The notes under the pieces are model-generated. The model was not told where the DNA came from, made no database searches, and was given only the letters and a program-made list of their open reading frames with translations. This document shows, piece by piece, positions 6,868 to 13,950 of a stretch of 18,436 bases of DNA. Source of the DNA: CAYJLW01 sp964370965 (lineage in GTDB: Bacteria > Actinomycetota > Acidimicrobiia > UBA2766); contig CAYJLW010000084.1 in the NCBI GenBank assembly GCA_964370965.1, positions 1-18,436 of the forward strand, in the 5' to 3' direction. Each line of letters starts with the position of its first letter. The stretch's first letter is position 1. The translations under genes and the position numbers were made by a program.

Positions 6868-7000
6868 TCAGTCGCCGCGTCGCGTGATGCCGGCGGGGAT
6901 CGTATGCAGGATCAACTGTATGTCGATCCAGAGTGACGAGTTCCGTCCTGTCCCCACCTTGCCCGCGCACTTCTTCTCCACGGGCGCGGGCATCTCCTCG
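6868..7000 (-). pseudogene. Collapsed remnant of a second WbaP-type sugar-transferase gene
   Basis: This minus-strand stretch lies in the 238-base gap between fkbM and the Wzz pair. Bases 6870-6943 match 16177-16250, the 3' end of the intact sugar-transferase gene, at 67 of 74 positions (my hand count). In frame it reads SLWIDIQLILHTIPAGITRRGD-stop, against SLWVDIQLILRTIPAIITRRGDW-stop in the intact gene; the final Trp codon TGG has become TGA. Bases 6948-7000 align without gaps to 17641-17693 (about 39 of 53), encoding MPAPVEKKCAGK against SLPAEKKVTGR in the N-terminal extension of the same enzyme. The two ends of the gene thus appear joined with some 460 codons missing. The C-terminal part is firm, the N-terminal part moderate. 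The rest of the gap (6764-6867) shows nothing else I recognise. Confidence 0.7.
6870..6943. repeat. 74-bp direct repeat, copy A (3' end of sugar transferase)
   Basis: About 90% identical, same orientation and gap-free to 16177-16250. The pair brackets about 9.3 kb that includes fkbM, the heptose genes, two glycosyltransferases and most of the intact sugar transferase. Weaker similarity seems to continue past the stop codons (a GCCTTCG and a CGCCG-rich stretch in both), which favours duplicated DNA over protein-level constraint alone. Confidence 0.85.
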
Positions 7001-7001
7001 T

Positions 7002-7844
7002 TCAGCGCTGCCAGGATGAACGCACGACATCTGCAGGCACGAAGTAGGCGATCTCGGCATCGACAAGGATGGGCTGGAAGCCGGCGCCGTACATCGTCTC
7101 GGTGACGTCGCACAGCAGATCGGGGCTGTGGTACTCGAGTACGACACGATCGATCCGATCAAGAACCGGTGCGGCGCCCCTGAGAGCGTCGGCCTCCCAA
7201 CCCTCGATGTCGAGCTTGAGGATCGCCGCTCGTTCGATGCCGAGTTCGGTGAGGATGTCCGGGATCGACGAGAGCACGACGTCGCCGGTTTCGTCGGCAC
7301 GCAGCGTGGAGCCGACCGACATGTTCTCCTTGCGCGTCAGCCGCGCCGTTGTCGAGTACTCCCCAATACCGCGACGGAACGCTTGCACACGCCCGGGCAG
7401 GTTGTTGGCGGCGATGTTGTGCTCGAGACGCGCGAAAGTGTCCGGGTCGGGCTCGAAACAGAAGACGTCGGCGCCGCGCCGCGCCTGGCTGAGCGCGTAC
7501 AGGCCGATGTTCGCTCCACCATCGATCACGACGTCCCCTCGGCCGGCGGCGAATCCCGGCGCCCGCTCGTACACGCGGTTGAGGAAGACCGCCGGGAACA
7601 CCTCGGACACTTCGCCACCACGCACCTTCACCCGCAGGTGGAGGCCGTCGATGTCGAGGTCGACAGCACCGGCGCCACGCTTCCGGAGCTCTGCTTGCGC
7701 GAAGCGGTAGAGGAACGCGGTGAAGCTGACCTTCTCGTGCAGGCCCTTGGTGGCTCGTGCCATCGCCAGCGCCGCACGGAGGCGGGAGTGGTGAGGCAGG
7801 GGTGCGAGAACCCCACGGTCTTCGGTGTAGAGGATGTCAGGCAC
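7002..7844 (-). CDS. FkbM-family SAM-dependent methyltransferase
   Basis: A 280-residue protein with the FkbM methyltransferase fold: SAM-binding motif I VVIDGGANIGLYAL (around residue 105), an acidic post-I motif FCFEPDPDTF, and KLDIEGWE (around 210), a hallmark of the family. It probably O-methylates a sugar of the polysaccharide. The open frame extends upstream to 8180, but GTG 7844 is chosen because GAAGGAG lies ten bases before it; upstream ATGs at 7874, 7907 and 7982 lack comparable sites, and the last would nearly abut the divergent gene. About 60 hydrophilic and helical residues precede the domain. The stop directly abuts the sugar-transferase remnant at 6868-7000, so the gene lies at a recombination boundary. 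It probably heads the minus-strand operon running through the Wzz pair to the polymerase. Confidence 0.85.
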   Translation of the reverse strand: MPDILYTEDRGVLAPLPHHSRLRAALAMARATKGLHEKVSFTAFLYRFAQAELRKRGAGAVDLDIDGLHLRVKVRGGEVSEVFPAVFLNRVYERAPGFAAGRGDVVIDGGANIGLYALSQARRGADVFCFEPDPDTFARLEHNIAANNLPGRVQAFRRGIGEYSTTARLTRKENMSVGSTLRADETGDVVLSSIPDILTELGIERAAILKLDIEGWEADALRGAAPVLDRIDRVVLEYHSPDLLCDVTETMYGAGFQPILVDAEIAYFVPADVVRSSWQR

Positions 7845-7977
7845 GGTCGATGTGCTCCTTCGAGCCCCCGGCATCGAGACGGCGGCCCGGGTCGCGCCGC
7901 CCCCCATTTCGTGGACGACACCGAGGACGTCCTCGTGCGTGCCGATGCCGGGAGAGGATGAATGACGTTGGCGTCGA

Positions 7978-7983
7978 ACCATA
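7978..7983 (-). promoter_or_regulatory. Candidate -10 box (TATGGT) upstream of fkbM
   Basis: On the minus strand, 7986-7973 reads CGCTATGGTTCGAC, nearly the same as CGCTATAGTTTCGAC at 14751-14765 upstream of another glycosyltransferase gene. The TANNNT hexamer would start transcription near 7971, leaving a leader of about 125 bases before GTG 7844. It lies close to the divergent gene's start at 7987. No -35 box is evident. Confidence 0.25.
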
Positions 7984-7986
7984 GCG

Positions 7987-9159
7987 ATGATGTCCCGCCC
8001 CTCATTGCGTGTTCTCGTCACGTCCTTCCCTGCCGGCACTGCTCGGGTGAAGTCCACGCCATACCTGCGTGCAGGCATGTTCGCGCCATCCCTTGCCGAG
8101 CGAGGCATCGCGCTCAAAGTGAGTGGGACCGTTCCACCTTGGGTGTACCCGCACGGCTGGGAGGGGGGTGGGGCGGCCACGCTGCGGAGGGTCTACGGTC
8201 TCGTCACTGGTGCCGTCAAGCGCCTCGCCCAAGCCGTGATCTTGCCCTACCGCTACGACGTCGTCGTCATCCTCAGGGACGTCTACGCTTTCGTGGGCCC
8301 CCCCTGGTTCGAGCGCCTCTTCGCCCGGCGGGCGAACTACCTGATCTTCGAGCTTGACGACGCCGTCTGGCTCCCGTCGCCAGATGGCAAGAGGGCCATC
8401 GCTTGGACACCCCGCAAGGTCACCACGGCAGCGCAACTCGCGGATCGCGTCATTGCCGGCAACGAGTACCTGGCCGGGTGGGCGCGGCAGTACTGCAGTG
8501 ACGTCGTGATCGTCCCCACCGCGTCCGCTGCCGATGTTCGTCCCTGCCCGGCTGACCGCCGGCCCGGCCCTCCTCGGATTGGCTGGTTCGGGCAGGCGGG
8601 TGGCGCCGTATTCCTGGAACCGATCCTGCCCAGTCTCGTCGCTGCGCGGGAGCAGGTCGAATACGACTTCCACGTCGTTTCGGAGCACTTCGTCACCGAT
8701 GTCGTGCAGTGGCCCACTGGTCTTCCCGTGCGGCTCACGCCCTGGAATCCCGACACCATGGCAGAAGACCTGGCTGACCTCGATGTCGGGATAATGCCGG
8801 TGCCCCACGACGAGTGGGCCCGAGGCAAGTGCGGCTCGAAGCTGCTCAACTACATGGCGGCCGGTCTACCCGTCGTCGCCAGTCCCGTGGGCGTCAACTG
8901 CGAGATAGTGGTTCAGGACGAGACAGGCTTTCTCGCATCCACACCCGAGGAATGGACCGAGGCGATCGTGAAGCTGGCAAGTGATCCCGGGCTCCGAGAG
9001 CGTATGGGGAAGGCCGGCCGGGCCCGCCTCGAAGCGGTCTACAGCCCTGACAAGGTGGCGAGGCTCTACGCCGCGGCGATCAGTCCCCCACCGGGCACCC
9101 CGCGGCGCCGCCGGGTGTTCCGTCGGCGGCGCCACGCGGGCTCACGGCGCTGGCGCTGA
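7987..9159 (+). CDS. GT4-like glycosyltransferase (GT-B fold)
   Basis: A 390-residue GT-B glycosyltransferase. The N-terminal half opens LRVLVTSFPAGTARVKSTPY and contains FELDDAVWLPS. The donor-binding half has PRIGWFGQAGG and a C-terminal signature KCGSKLLNYMAAGLPVVASP (residues about 278-297) followed by NCEIVVQDETGFLA, as in family 4 enzymes. It acts in the cytoplasm, adding a sugar from a nucleotide donor to the growing lipid-linked unit; with the heptose operon adjacent, a heptosyl donor is possible but not shown. Start is ATG 7987 or 7990, needed to keep the first beta strand; neither has a close Shine-Dalgarno sequence. The Arg-rich 3' end overlaps the convergent nucleotidyltransferase gene by 18 bases, so the two transcripts are antisense there. 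Confidence 0.85.
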   Translation: MMSRPSLRVLVTSFPAGTARVKSTPYLRAGMFAPSLAERGIALKVSGTVPPWVYPHGWEGGGAATLRRVYGLVTGAVKRLAQAVILPYRYDVVVILRDVYAFVGPPWFERLFARRANYLIFELDDAVWLPSPDGKRAIAWTPRKVTTAAQLADRVIAGNEYLAGWARQYCSDVVIVPTASAADVRPCPADRRPGPPRIGWFGQAGGAVFLEPILPSLVAAREQVEYDFHVVSEHFVTDVVQWPTGLPVRLTPWNPDTMAEDLADLDVGIMPVPHDEWARGKCGSKLLNYMAAGLPVVASPVGVNCEIVVQDETGFLASTPEEWTEAIVKLASDPGLRERMGKAGRARLEAVYSPDKVARLYAAAISPPPGTPRRRRVFRRRRHAGSRRWR

Positions 9160-9870
9160 ATCATCCCCGCGACTGAGGTAGTCCTCCAGGTCGCGCAGGC
9201 CCGCTTCGGAGCCGATCTCGTAGAAGCGCTCGTGGACTTCGTACCCGGCGAGGCGACCCTCGACGCTGAGGCGCTGGTACACGTCGGTCAGGTCCGCGAC
9301 CTCCCCGGCGGGAACCGCCTCGACGACGCTACTGCACAGGGCGGAGAGGCCGTAGTCGAGGTAGGCCATCCCGGCAGCGGCCGGATTCGGGCACCCTTTG
9401 TCGTATCGGACGACGTGGCCGTCCCGATAGACCGCGTTGCTGGCGTCCCAGCGGCCCTCGTTCCGGAACACAGTCATGAGGGCGGGCAGACCGGCCAATG
9501 TGAAGGCGTGCCACACCGGCGGGTACGCGATCGGCAGGTACGAATCCCCGTAGAGGACGAAGAAGGCGTCGTCGAGGGTGCCGGCGTCAAGGGCGAGGCG
9601 CAGGGCGCCGGCGGTGCCCCGGAGTTCCTCACCCTCGTCGACGAACGCTGCCTTGACCCCCCAGCGGCTCCCGTCGCCCACGAAGTCCCGGAGCATGTCC
9701 CCTCGGTAGCCGATGCAGTAGACGACGCGGTCGATGCCCTGGCTAGCGAGGAGAGCGAGCTGTAGGCCGGCGAAGGGCTCGCCCCGAACGGGAAGGAGGG
9801 ACTTCGGGACGGTCTCCGTGTGGGGAAGCATCCGGGTCCCGAGACCTCCGGCAAGGATCACGCACTGCAT
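9142..9870 (-). CDS. hddC: Sugar-1-phosphate nucleotidyltransferase (HddC-like, probable heptose-1-P)
   Basis: A 242-residue single-domain nucleotidyltransferase. Residues 5-23 carry the pyrophosphorylase signature (ILAGGLGTRM, then VPKSLLPV), with GTAGAL near 85-90 and YGDSYLP (107-113), whose Asp109 is the expected metal ligand. There is no C-terminal hexapeptide domain, as in HddC and related guanylyltransferases. It would join heptose 1-phosphate and an NTP to give NDP-heptose and pyrophosphate. The heptose assignment rests on its neighbour: it starts ten bases after the stop of the HddA-type kinase and has GAGG eight bases before ATG 9870. The nucleotide (GDP in the HddC pathway, ADP in the HldE pathway) cannot be read from sequence. 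Other hexose-1-phosphates remain possible. Confidence 0.78.
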   Translation of the reverse strand: MQCVILAGGLGTRMLPHTETVPKSLLPVRGEPFAGLQLALLASQGIDRVVYCIGYRGDMLRDFVGDGSRWGVKAAFVDEGEELRGTAGALRLALDAGTLDDAFFVLYGDSYLPIAYPPVWHAFTLAGLPALMTVFRNEGRWDASNAVYRDGHVVRYDKGCPNPAAAGMAYLDYGLSALCSSVVEAVPAGEVADLTDVYQRLSVEGRLAGYEVHERFYEIGSEAGLRDLEDYLSRGDDSAPAP

Positions 9871-9880
9871 GACGCCGGCC

Positions 9881-10861
9881 TCAGTCGCGCACGATGACGC
9901 AGGACCCGTCGAGGTCGAAGGAGAACCTCGTCTCGCTGAGACCCTCTGCGGTCATCGCCTTGCGCAGCGACGTCGGGTCCTCGGCGTAGAAGAGCAGAAA
10001 CCCGCCCGCCCCCGCCCCTACGAGCTTCCCGCCCAGCGCCCCGTGGGACATGCCCGCGTCGTACCAGCGGTCGATGTCCTCGTTGGACATCCCCCCGGAG
10101 CGCCCCCTCTTATGTAGCCAGTGTTCGTGCATGAGCGAGGCAAAGCCATGGCTGTCGCCCCCCTCCAAGGCGTCCTTGATGGAGTGGCCGAGGCGCTTCA
10201 CGAAGGAGAGGTTCTCGAGCATGGCTTCGTCGCCGGTCTCAGAGCGACGCTTCTGGTCCTCAAGCACGGACGTCGCTTCCCGCGCATAGCCCGTGAAGAA
10301 CATGAGGAGATGCTCCTCGAGATCGTGCAGCGTGTCGGTGGTGATGGCGAGGGGCTCCACGTGCACCTTGTCGTCCGGGGCGAACTCGAAACAGGTGAGG
10401 CCGCCGAAGGCCGCGATGTACTGGTCCTGTTTGCCCACGGATTGCCCCATGAGGTCGATCTCGACATGGCAGGCCTCCTCCGCAAGGGCGTTTGCCGTGA
10501 CGTGTTCTCGCTGGAGGGCGTAGATCGCCCGCAGGAGGCCGACCGTGAAGGTGCCCGAGGACCCTAGACCCGTGCCGGAGGGGATGTCCGCGAGACTCAC
10601 GATCTCCAGGGCTGGGTCGAGGTCGTGGAGGGCGAGGGCGTTGCGCACAATCGGGTGGTGGATACCGTCGATCGTCTTCGCCCGCTCCAGATTGGAGTAC
10701 TTGATGAAGTAGTCGTCAGTGAACGTGCGGTTGATCCCGATGTAGACGTACTTGCTGATGGCGGCGGAGATGACGAAACCGCCGAAGCGCCTGTAGTAGG
10801 ACGGGAGGTCCGTGCCGCCGCCGCCTAGGGAGATGCGCAGCGGGGTGCGGGTGATGATCAT
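9881..10861 (-). CDS. hddA: D-glycero-D-manno-heptose 7-phosphate kinase (GHMP family)
   Basis: A 326-residue GHMP kinase. The N-terminus MIITRTPLRISLGGGGTDLP (1-20) is the typical start of HddA-type kinases. The ATP-binding motif PSGTGLGSSGTF is at 94-105, GKQDQYIAAFGG at 143-154 supplies the probable catalytic Asp146, and the third motif is GGKLVGAGAGGFLLF near the C-terminus. It phosphorylates heptose 7-phosphate at the anomeric position to give the 1,7-bisphosphate, the substrate of the GmhB-type phosphatase in the facing operon. ATG 10861 is chosen because family members begin at MIITRTP; GTG 10870 would add three residues. Neither has a ribosome binding site. It is divergent from the isomerase gene across a 150-base gap and is followed by the nucleotidyltransferase. 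Confidence 0.87.
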   Translation of the reverse strand: MIITRTPLRISLGGGGTDLPSYYRRFGGFVISAAISKYVYIGINRTFTDDYFIKYSNLERAKTIDGIHHPIVRNALALHDLDPALEIVSLADIPSGTGLGSSGTFTVGLLRAIYALQREHVTANALAEEACHVEIDLMGQSVGKQDQYIAAFGGLTCFEFAPDDKVHVEPLAITTDTLHDLEEHLLMFFTGYAREATSVLEDQKRRSETGDEAMLENLSFVKRLGHSIKDALEGGDSHGFASLMHEHWLHKRGRSGGMSNEDIDRWYDAGMSHGALGGKLVGAGAGGFLLFYAEDPTSLRKAMTAEGLSETRFSFDLDGSCVIVRD

Positions 10862-11011
10862 GGGCGTCACTGGGGGGTGGGTCGGATTCGGCGCAGGCTA
10901 TCACGAGCCGGAATTCCCCGGCGGGCCCTCACTCGGTACCCTTGGCCTTCCCTGACACTGTCCGGGCAGGAGTTTTCCTGCTCGGAGGCGTAGTTCCTAC
11001 CTGGTCCCTCC
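10862..11011. promoter_or_regulatory. Divergent intergenic region between the two heptose operons
   Basis: This 150-base gap must hold promoters for both the kinase-nucleotidyltransferase operon (minus) and the isomerase-SDR-phosphatase-transaldolase operon (plus). A possible minus-strand -10 box, TAGCCT, is at 10900-10895. A palindrome GCAGGA-GTTT-TCCTGC lies at 10966-10981, 30 bases before the isomerase ATG; it could be an operator or a leader hairpin. GGAGG at 10984-10988 is too far from ATG 11012 to serve as its ribosome binding site. No strong -35 box is seen on either strand. Confidence 0.35.
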
Positions 11012-11608
11012 ATGAGCTTCACTGACGAGTTCCTCGCCGAAACCTCGAAGATCCTCGACGCCCTCGATCGCGAGTCGGTCGAGGCTGTCGCATCCGGCCT
11101 CGGGGCTGTACGCGACGGCGGTGGCCGCCTCTTCATCCTGGGCGTGGGCGGCTCCGCCGGGCACGCGGGGCACGCCGTGAACGACTTCCGCAAGATCTGC
11201 GCGTTCGAGGCGTACGCGCCGACTGACAACGTCTCCGAGCTCACGGCCCGCGTGAACGACGAGGGCTGGGAGAGTTGCTACGCAGAGTGGCTCCGGGGCT
11301 CGCGGATTTCGGCGACCGACGCCGTCCTGGTCTTCTCCGTCGGGGGTGGCGACCGCGAGAGGAACGTGTCCCCCAACATTGTGCGGGCCCTCGAGGTGGC
11401 CCGCGACTCCCGCGCTCGTGTCTTCGGAATCGTAGGCCGCGACGGCGGCCACACGGCCGAGGTTGCCGACGCCTGTGTCGTGATCCCGCCTCTGGCGGCA
11501 GACCGGGTGACGCCGCACACCGAGGGCCTCTGCGCCGTGCTCTGGCACCTCCTCGTGAGCCATCCCGTCCTCGCCGTCAGGGAGACGAAGTGGGAGTCGG
11601 TGCGCTGA
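11012..11608 (+). CDS. gmhA: SIS-domain phosphoheptose isomerase (GmhA-like, divergent)
   Basis: A 198-residue SIS protein, close to GmhA in length. It would convert sedoheptulose 7-phosphate to D-glycero-D-manno-heptose 7-phosphate, the first dedicated step. The SIS loop GVGGSAGHAGHAVNDF is at 44-59 and GIVGRDGG at 139-146. Aligning by eye to E. coli GmhA, whose zinc ligands I recall as His61, Glu65, Gln172 and His180, gives His54, Asp58, Glu171 and His179: both histidines kept, Glu changed to Asp and Gln to Glu. The phosphate-binding loop is also longer (FSVGGGDRERNVS, 108-120, for ISTSGNS). It is therefore a distinct subfamily and the substrate is inferred from the neighbouring kinase and phosphatase. 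No ribosome binding site lies within 12 bases of ATG 11012. It heads a four-gene operon. Confidence 0.8.
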   Translation: MSFTDEFLAETSKILDALDRESVEAVASGLGAVRDGGGRLFILGVGGSAGHAGHAVNDFRKICAFEAYAPTDNVSELTARVNDEGWESCYAEWLRGSRISATDAVLVFSVGGGDRERNVSPNIVRALEVARDSRARVFGIVGRDGGHTAEVADACVVIPPLAADRVTPHTEGLCAVLWHLLVSHPVLAVRETKWESVR

Positions 11609-12579
11609 GCGGCGAACGGTTCTTCATCGTCGGCGGCGCGGGATTCGTCGGGAGCCACTTCACCGACAGGCTTCTGGGGGACGCCAGTACCGCAGCCGTC
11701 ACTCTCTACGACAACTTCTCGTCGGGGAGGGAGTGGCACTACGCCCACCATGCTGGGGATCCCCGCCTCGTCGTCGTCCGGGGGGACGTGAAGGACCTCG
11801 CCACGCTTCGGGCGGCGATGAACGGCCACGACACCGTCATCCACCTGGCCTCAAATCCCGACATCGCCCGGGCCATGACGGAACCCGATGTCGACTTCTA
11901 CGAAGGCACTCTCCTGACCCATCAGGTCGTGGAGGCGATGCGCACCACGAGCGCGAAGCGCATCCTGTACGCCTCCGGCAGCGGTGTCTACGGCGACCTC
12001 GGCGAGACCGAGGCCACGGAGGACCACGGTTCTCTGGAGCCCGTGTCGACGTACGGGGCGAGCAAGCTCGCCGGCGAGGCCCTCATCGCCTCCTACGCCC
12101 ACATGTTCGACCTCCGAGCGTGCGCGTTCCGTTTCGGCAACGTCGTGGGCCCCCGCCAGACCCACGGCGTCGGCTTCGACTTCGTGCGCCGTCTCCTCGA
12201 TGACCCGAGCCGGCTGCGAATCCTCGGGGACGGGACGCAAAGCAAGTCCTACATCCACGTCGAGGACGTCATGGACGCCGTCCTCATGGCCCACCGCGAG
12301 GTCACGGCGCCCTTCGACGTGTTCAACGTCGCCACCGGCGACTACATCACCGTGACCGAAATAGCCCACCTTGCCGCCGGGTGCGTCGGCCTCGAAGCGG
12401 GGACGACCGCCTACGAGTACACGGGCGGTTCCCGGGGTTGGAAGGGCGACGTGCCTGTCGTGCGCCTGAACACTGATCGCATCAGGGCGCTCGGGTGGCG
12501 CTGCGCTCGCGGGTCCCGGGGGGCCCTGAGTCAGTCGATCCTCTCCATGCTCGATGACGCCCGGGCGGGGAGGCTCTGA
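11590..12579 (+). CDS. Extended SDR NAD-dependent sugar epimerase/dehydratase of the heptose operon
   Basis: A 329-residue classical extended SDR: GGAGFVGSH (15-23) binds NAD(P), ASGSGVYG (128-135) supplies the Ser, and YGASK (155-159) supplies the catalytic Tyr and Lys. It resembles UDP-glucose 4-epimerase-type enzymes. Start is GTG 11590, inside the isomerase gene (19-base overlap), supported by AGGGAG five bases upstream; the longer upstream frame is shadow of the isomerase gene. The next gene starts on the last base of its stop. Being locked between isomerase and phosphatase genes, it probably modifies the NDP-heptose (C4 or C6 epimerisation, or another redox change), giving the final donor sugar. 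I see no features specific to HldD or to GDP-mannose dehydratase, so the exact reaction is open. Confidence 0.82.
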   Translation: MGVGALSGERFFIVGGAGFVGSHFTDRLLGDASTAAVTLYDNFSSGREWHYAHHAGDPRLVVVRGDVKDLATLRAAMNGHDTVIHLASNPDIARAMTEPDVDFYEGTLLTHQVVEAMRTTSAKRILYASGSGVYGDLGETEATEDHGSLEPVSTYGASKLAGEALIASYAHMFDLRACAFRFGNVVGPRQTHGVGFDFVRRLLDDPSRLRILGDGTQSKSYIHVEDVMDAVLMAHREVTAPFDVFNVATGDYITVTEIAHLAAGCVGLEAGTTAYEYTGGSRGWKGDVPVVRLNTDRIRALGWRCARGSRGALSQSILSMLDDARAGRL

Positions 12580-13115
12580 TGGGCCGACCAGCCGTCTTCC
12601 TCGACCGCGACGGTGTCGTGAACCGGGCGGTGCTTCGCGAGGGCCGCCCGTATCCGCCCGCGGACGCTTCCTCCCTGGAGCTCCTCCCGGGAGTCCGCGC
12701 CGCCTGCACCGCCCTCAAGGACGCCGGATTCCTGCTTCTCGTGGTCACGAACCAGCCCGATGTCGCTCGGGGGACCCAGGGACTCGAAACGGTGGAGGCG
12801 ATCCACGGCACGTTGCGCAGCCTGCTTCCCCTCGATGACATCTACGTCTGTCCCCACGACGACGCCGACGCCTGCGACTGCCGCAAGCCGGCTCCGGGGC
12901 TCCTCGTGCGGGCGGCGGCTGCATGGGACGTCGACCTTGCCACCAGCTACATGGTCGGTGACCGCTGGCGCGACGTCGAGGCAGGGCAGCGTGCGGGCTG
13001 CCGCACGGTCTTCGTGGACCGGGGTTACGCCGAACGCCGTCCCGATGCCGCCGACCACACGGCGGAAGGACTTGAAGAGGCGGCACAGTGGATCCTGCAG
13101 ACAGCCTGCATGTGA
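12579..13115 (+). CDS. gmhB: D-glycero-D-manno-heptose 1,7-bisphosphate 7-phosphatase (HAD family)
   Basis: A 178-residue HAD phosphatase of the GmhB/histidinol-phosphatase type. Motif I FLDRDGVVN (7-15) has nucleophile Asp9 and acid/base Asp11. Motif II is VVTNQ (55-59), followed by CRKPAPG (101-107) with Lys103, and VGDRWRDVEAG (126-136) with Asp128. The zinc site CPH...CDC maps to Cys91, His93, Cys99 and Cys101, with a shorter loop than in E. coli GmhB. It removes the 7-phosphate from heptose 1,7-bisphosphate, providing heptose 1-phosphate for the nucleotidyltransferase. ATG 12579 shares a base with the preceding TGA and has GGGGAGG five bases upstream. Which anomer is preferred cannot be decided here. 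A histidinol-phosphatase role is unlikely in this context. Confidence 0.87.
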   Translation: MGRPAVFLDRDGVVNRAVLREGRPYPPADASSLELLPGVRAACTALKDAGFLLLVVTNQPDVARGTQGLETVEAIHGTLRSLLPLDDIYVCPHDDADACDCRKPAPGLLVRAAAAWDVDLATSYMVGDRWRDVEAGQRAGCRTVFVDRGYAERRPDAADHTAEGLEEAAQWILQTACM

Positions 13116-13125
13116 AAGGACGACG

Positions 13126-13845
13126 ATGAACCCAGACCTGCAGTCGCTCAGGGTGAAGATCTTCGCCGACGGCGCGGACAAGGCCGGCATCCTCGAGCTC
13201 TCCGCCGACCCGCGCATCACGGGCTTCACGACGAACCCCACGCTCATGCGGGCAGCGGGCGTGAGCGACTACGAGGCCTTTGCCCGCGACATCCTCGAGG
13301 CCGTTCCGAACCGACCCTTCTCCTTGGAGGTGTTCTCCGACGACTTCGGCGACATGGAACGCCAAGCGCTCAAGATCGCCTCTTGGGGTGACCACGTCTA
13401 CGTGAAGATCCCGATCACGAACACCAAGGGCGAGAGCTCGGGAGCGCTGCTGCGCCGTCTCGTCGGCCAGGGCGTGAAGGTGAACGTGACCGCGATGATG
13501 ACGGTGGCCCAGGTGCGGGACGTGGCGGGCTGCCTGGCGGGCGGGCCGCCGGCGTACGTGTCGGTCTTCGCCGGCCGGATCGCCGACACCGGCCGCGACC
13601 CGGTGCCGCTCATGGGGGAGGCCGTCGAGGTGCTCCGTCCGCACGACAACATCGAGCTCATCTGGGCGAGCCCGCGCGAGATCCTGAACGTCCTGCAGGC
13701 CGACGCCGTCGGCTGCCACGTCATCACGGTCACCCACGACCTCCTCCGGAAGCTTCCCACCGTCGGGAGGGACCTCGACGAGTTCTCCCTCGACACCGTG
13801 CGCATGTTCCACCGCGACGCCGAACACGCCCGCTACGAGCTCTGA
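13126..13845 (+). CDS. Short transaldolase / fructose-6-phosphate aldolase family protein
   Basis: A 239-residue single-domain TIM-barrel protein of the transaldolase family. Evidence: KIFADGAD near the start, GFTTNPTLM (33-41), YVKIPIT (92-98) with the expected Schiff-base Lys94, and VNVTAMMT. The upstream reading frame (from 12760) is shadow; ATG 13126 has AAAGGA six bases before it and lies ten bases after the phosphatase stop. Transaldolases interconvert sedoheptulose 7-phosphate with fructose 6-phosphate. As last gene of an operon that begins with a sedoheptulose-7-phosphate-using isomerase, its likely job is to supply that precursor locally. Alternatives are an aldolase making a different ketose phosphate for a rarer sugar, or a housekeeping pentose-phosphate enzyme that merely lies here. 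It faces the methyltransferase gene. Confidence 0.82.
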   Translation: MNPDLQSLRVKIFADGADKAGILELSADPRITGFTTNPTLMRAAGVSDYEAFARDILEAVPNRPFSLEVFSDDFGDMERQALKIASWGDHVYVKIPITNTKGESSGALLRRLVGQGVKVNVTAMMTVAQVRDVAGCLAGGPPAYVSVFAGRIADTGRDPVPLMGEAVEVLRPHDNIELIWASPREILNVLQADAVGCHVITVTHDLLRKLPTVGRDLDEFSLDTVRMFHRDAEHARYEL

Positions 13846-13890
13846 CGCGGCCGAGGAAGGCGCCCGAGGGGGCGGCGAGGGGACGTGTCG

Positions 13891-13950
13891 CCGGTAGCGG
13901 GGACGTGACCACAGACCGAGATCGACGGGCGCCCCCCGGGTCGCTACCGG
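13891..13950. terminator. Inverted repeat between convergent genes
   Basis: CCGGTAGCG (13891-13899) is repeated perfectly in inverse at 13942-13950, with a 42-base loop. The right arm covers the TAG stop of the minus-strand methyltransferase. It may end transcription from both sides, but the loop is long and no T-tract follows. GGGGACGTG also occurs twice directly (near 13879 and 13899). Confidence 0.3.

Noticed and set aside
6868..7113. An 81-codon functional small gene in the fkbM-Wzz gap
   Set aside because: Its first half overlaps the fkbM 3' end out of frame and its second half is the sugar-transferase remnant; no ribosome binding site or independent start supports it.
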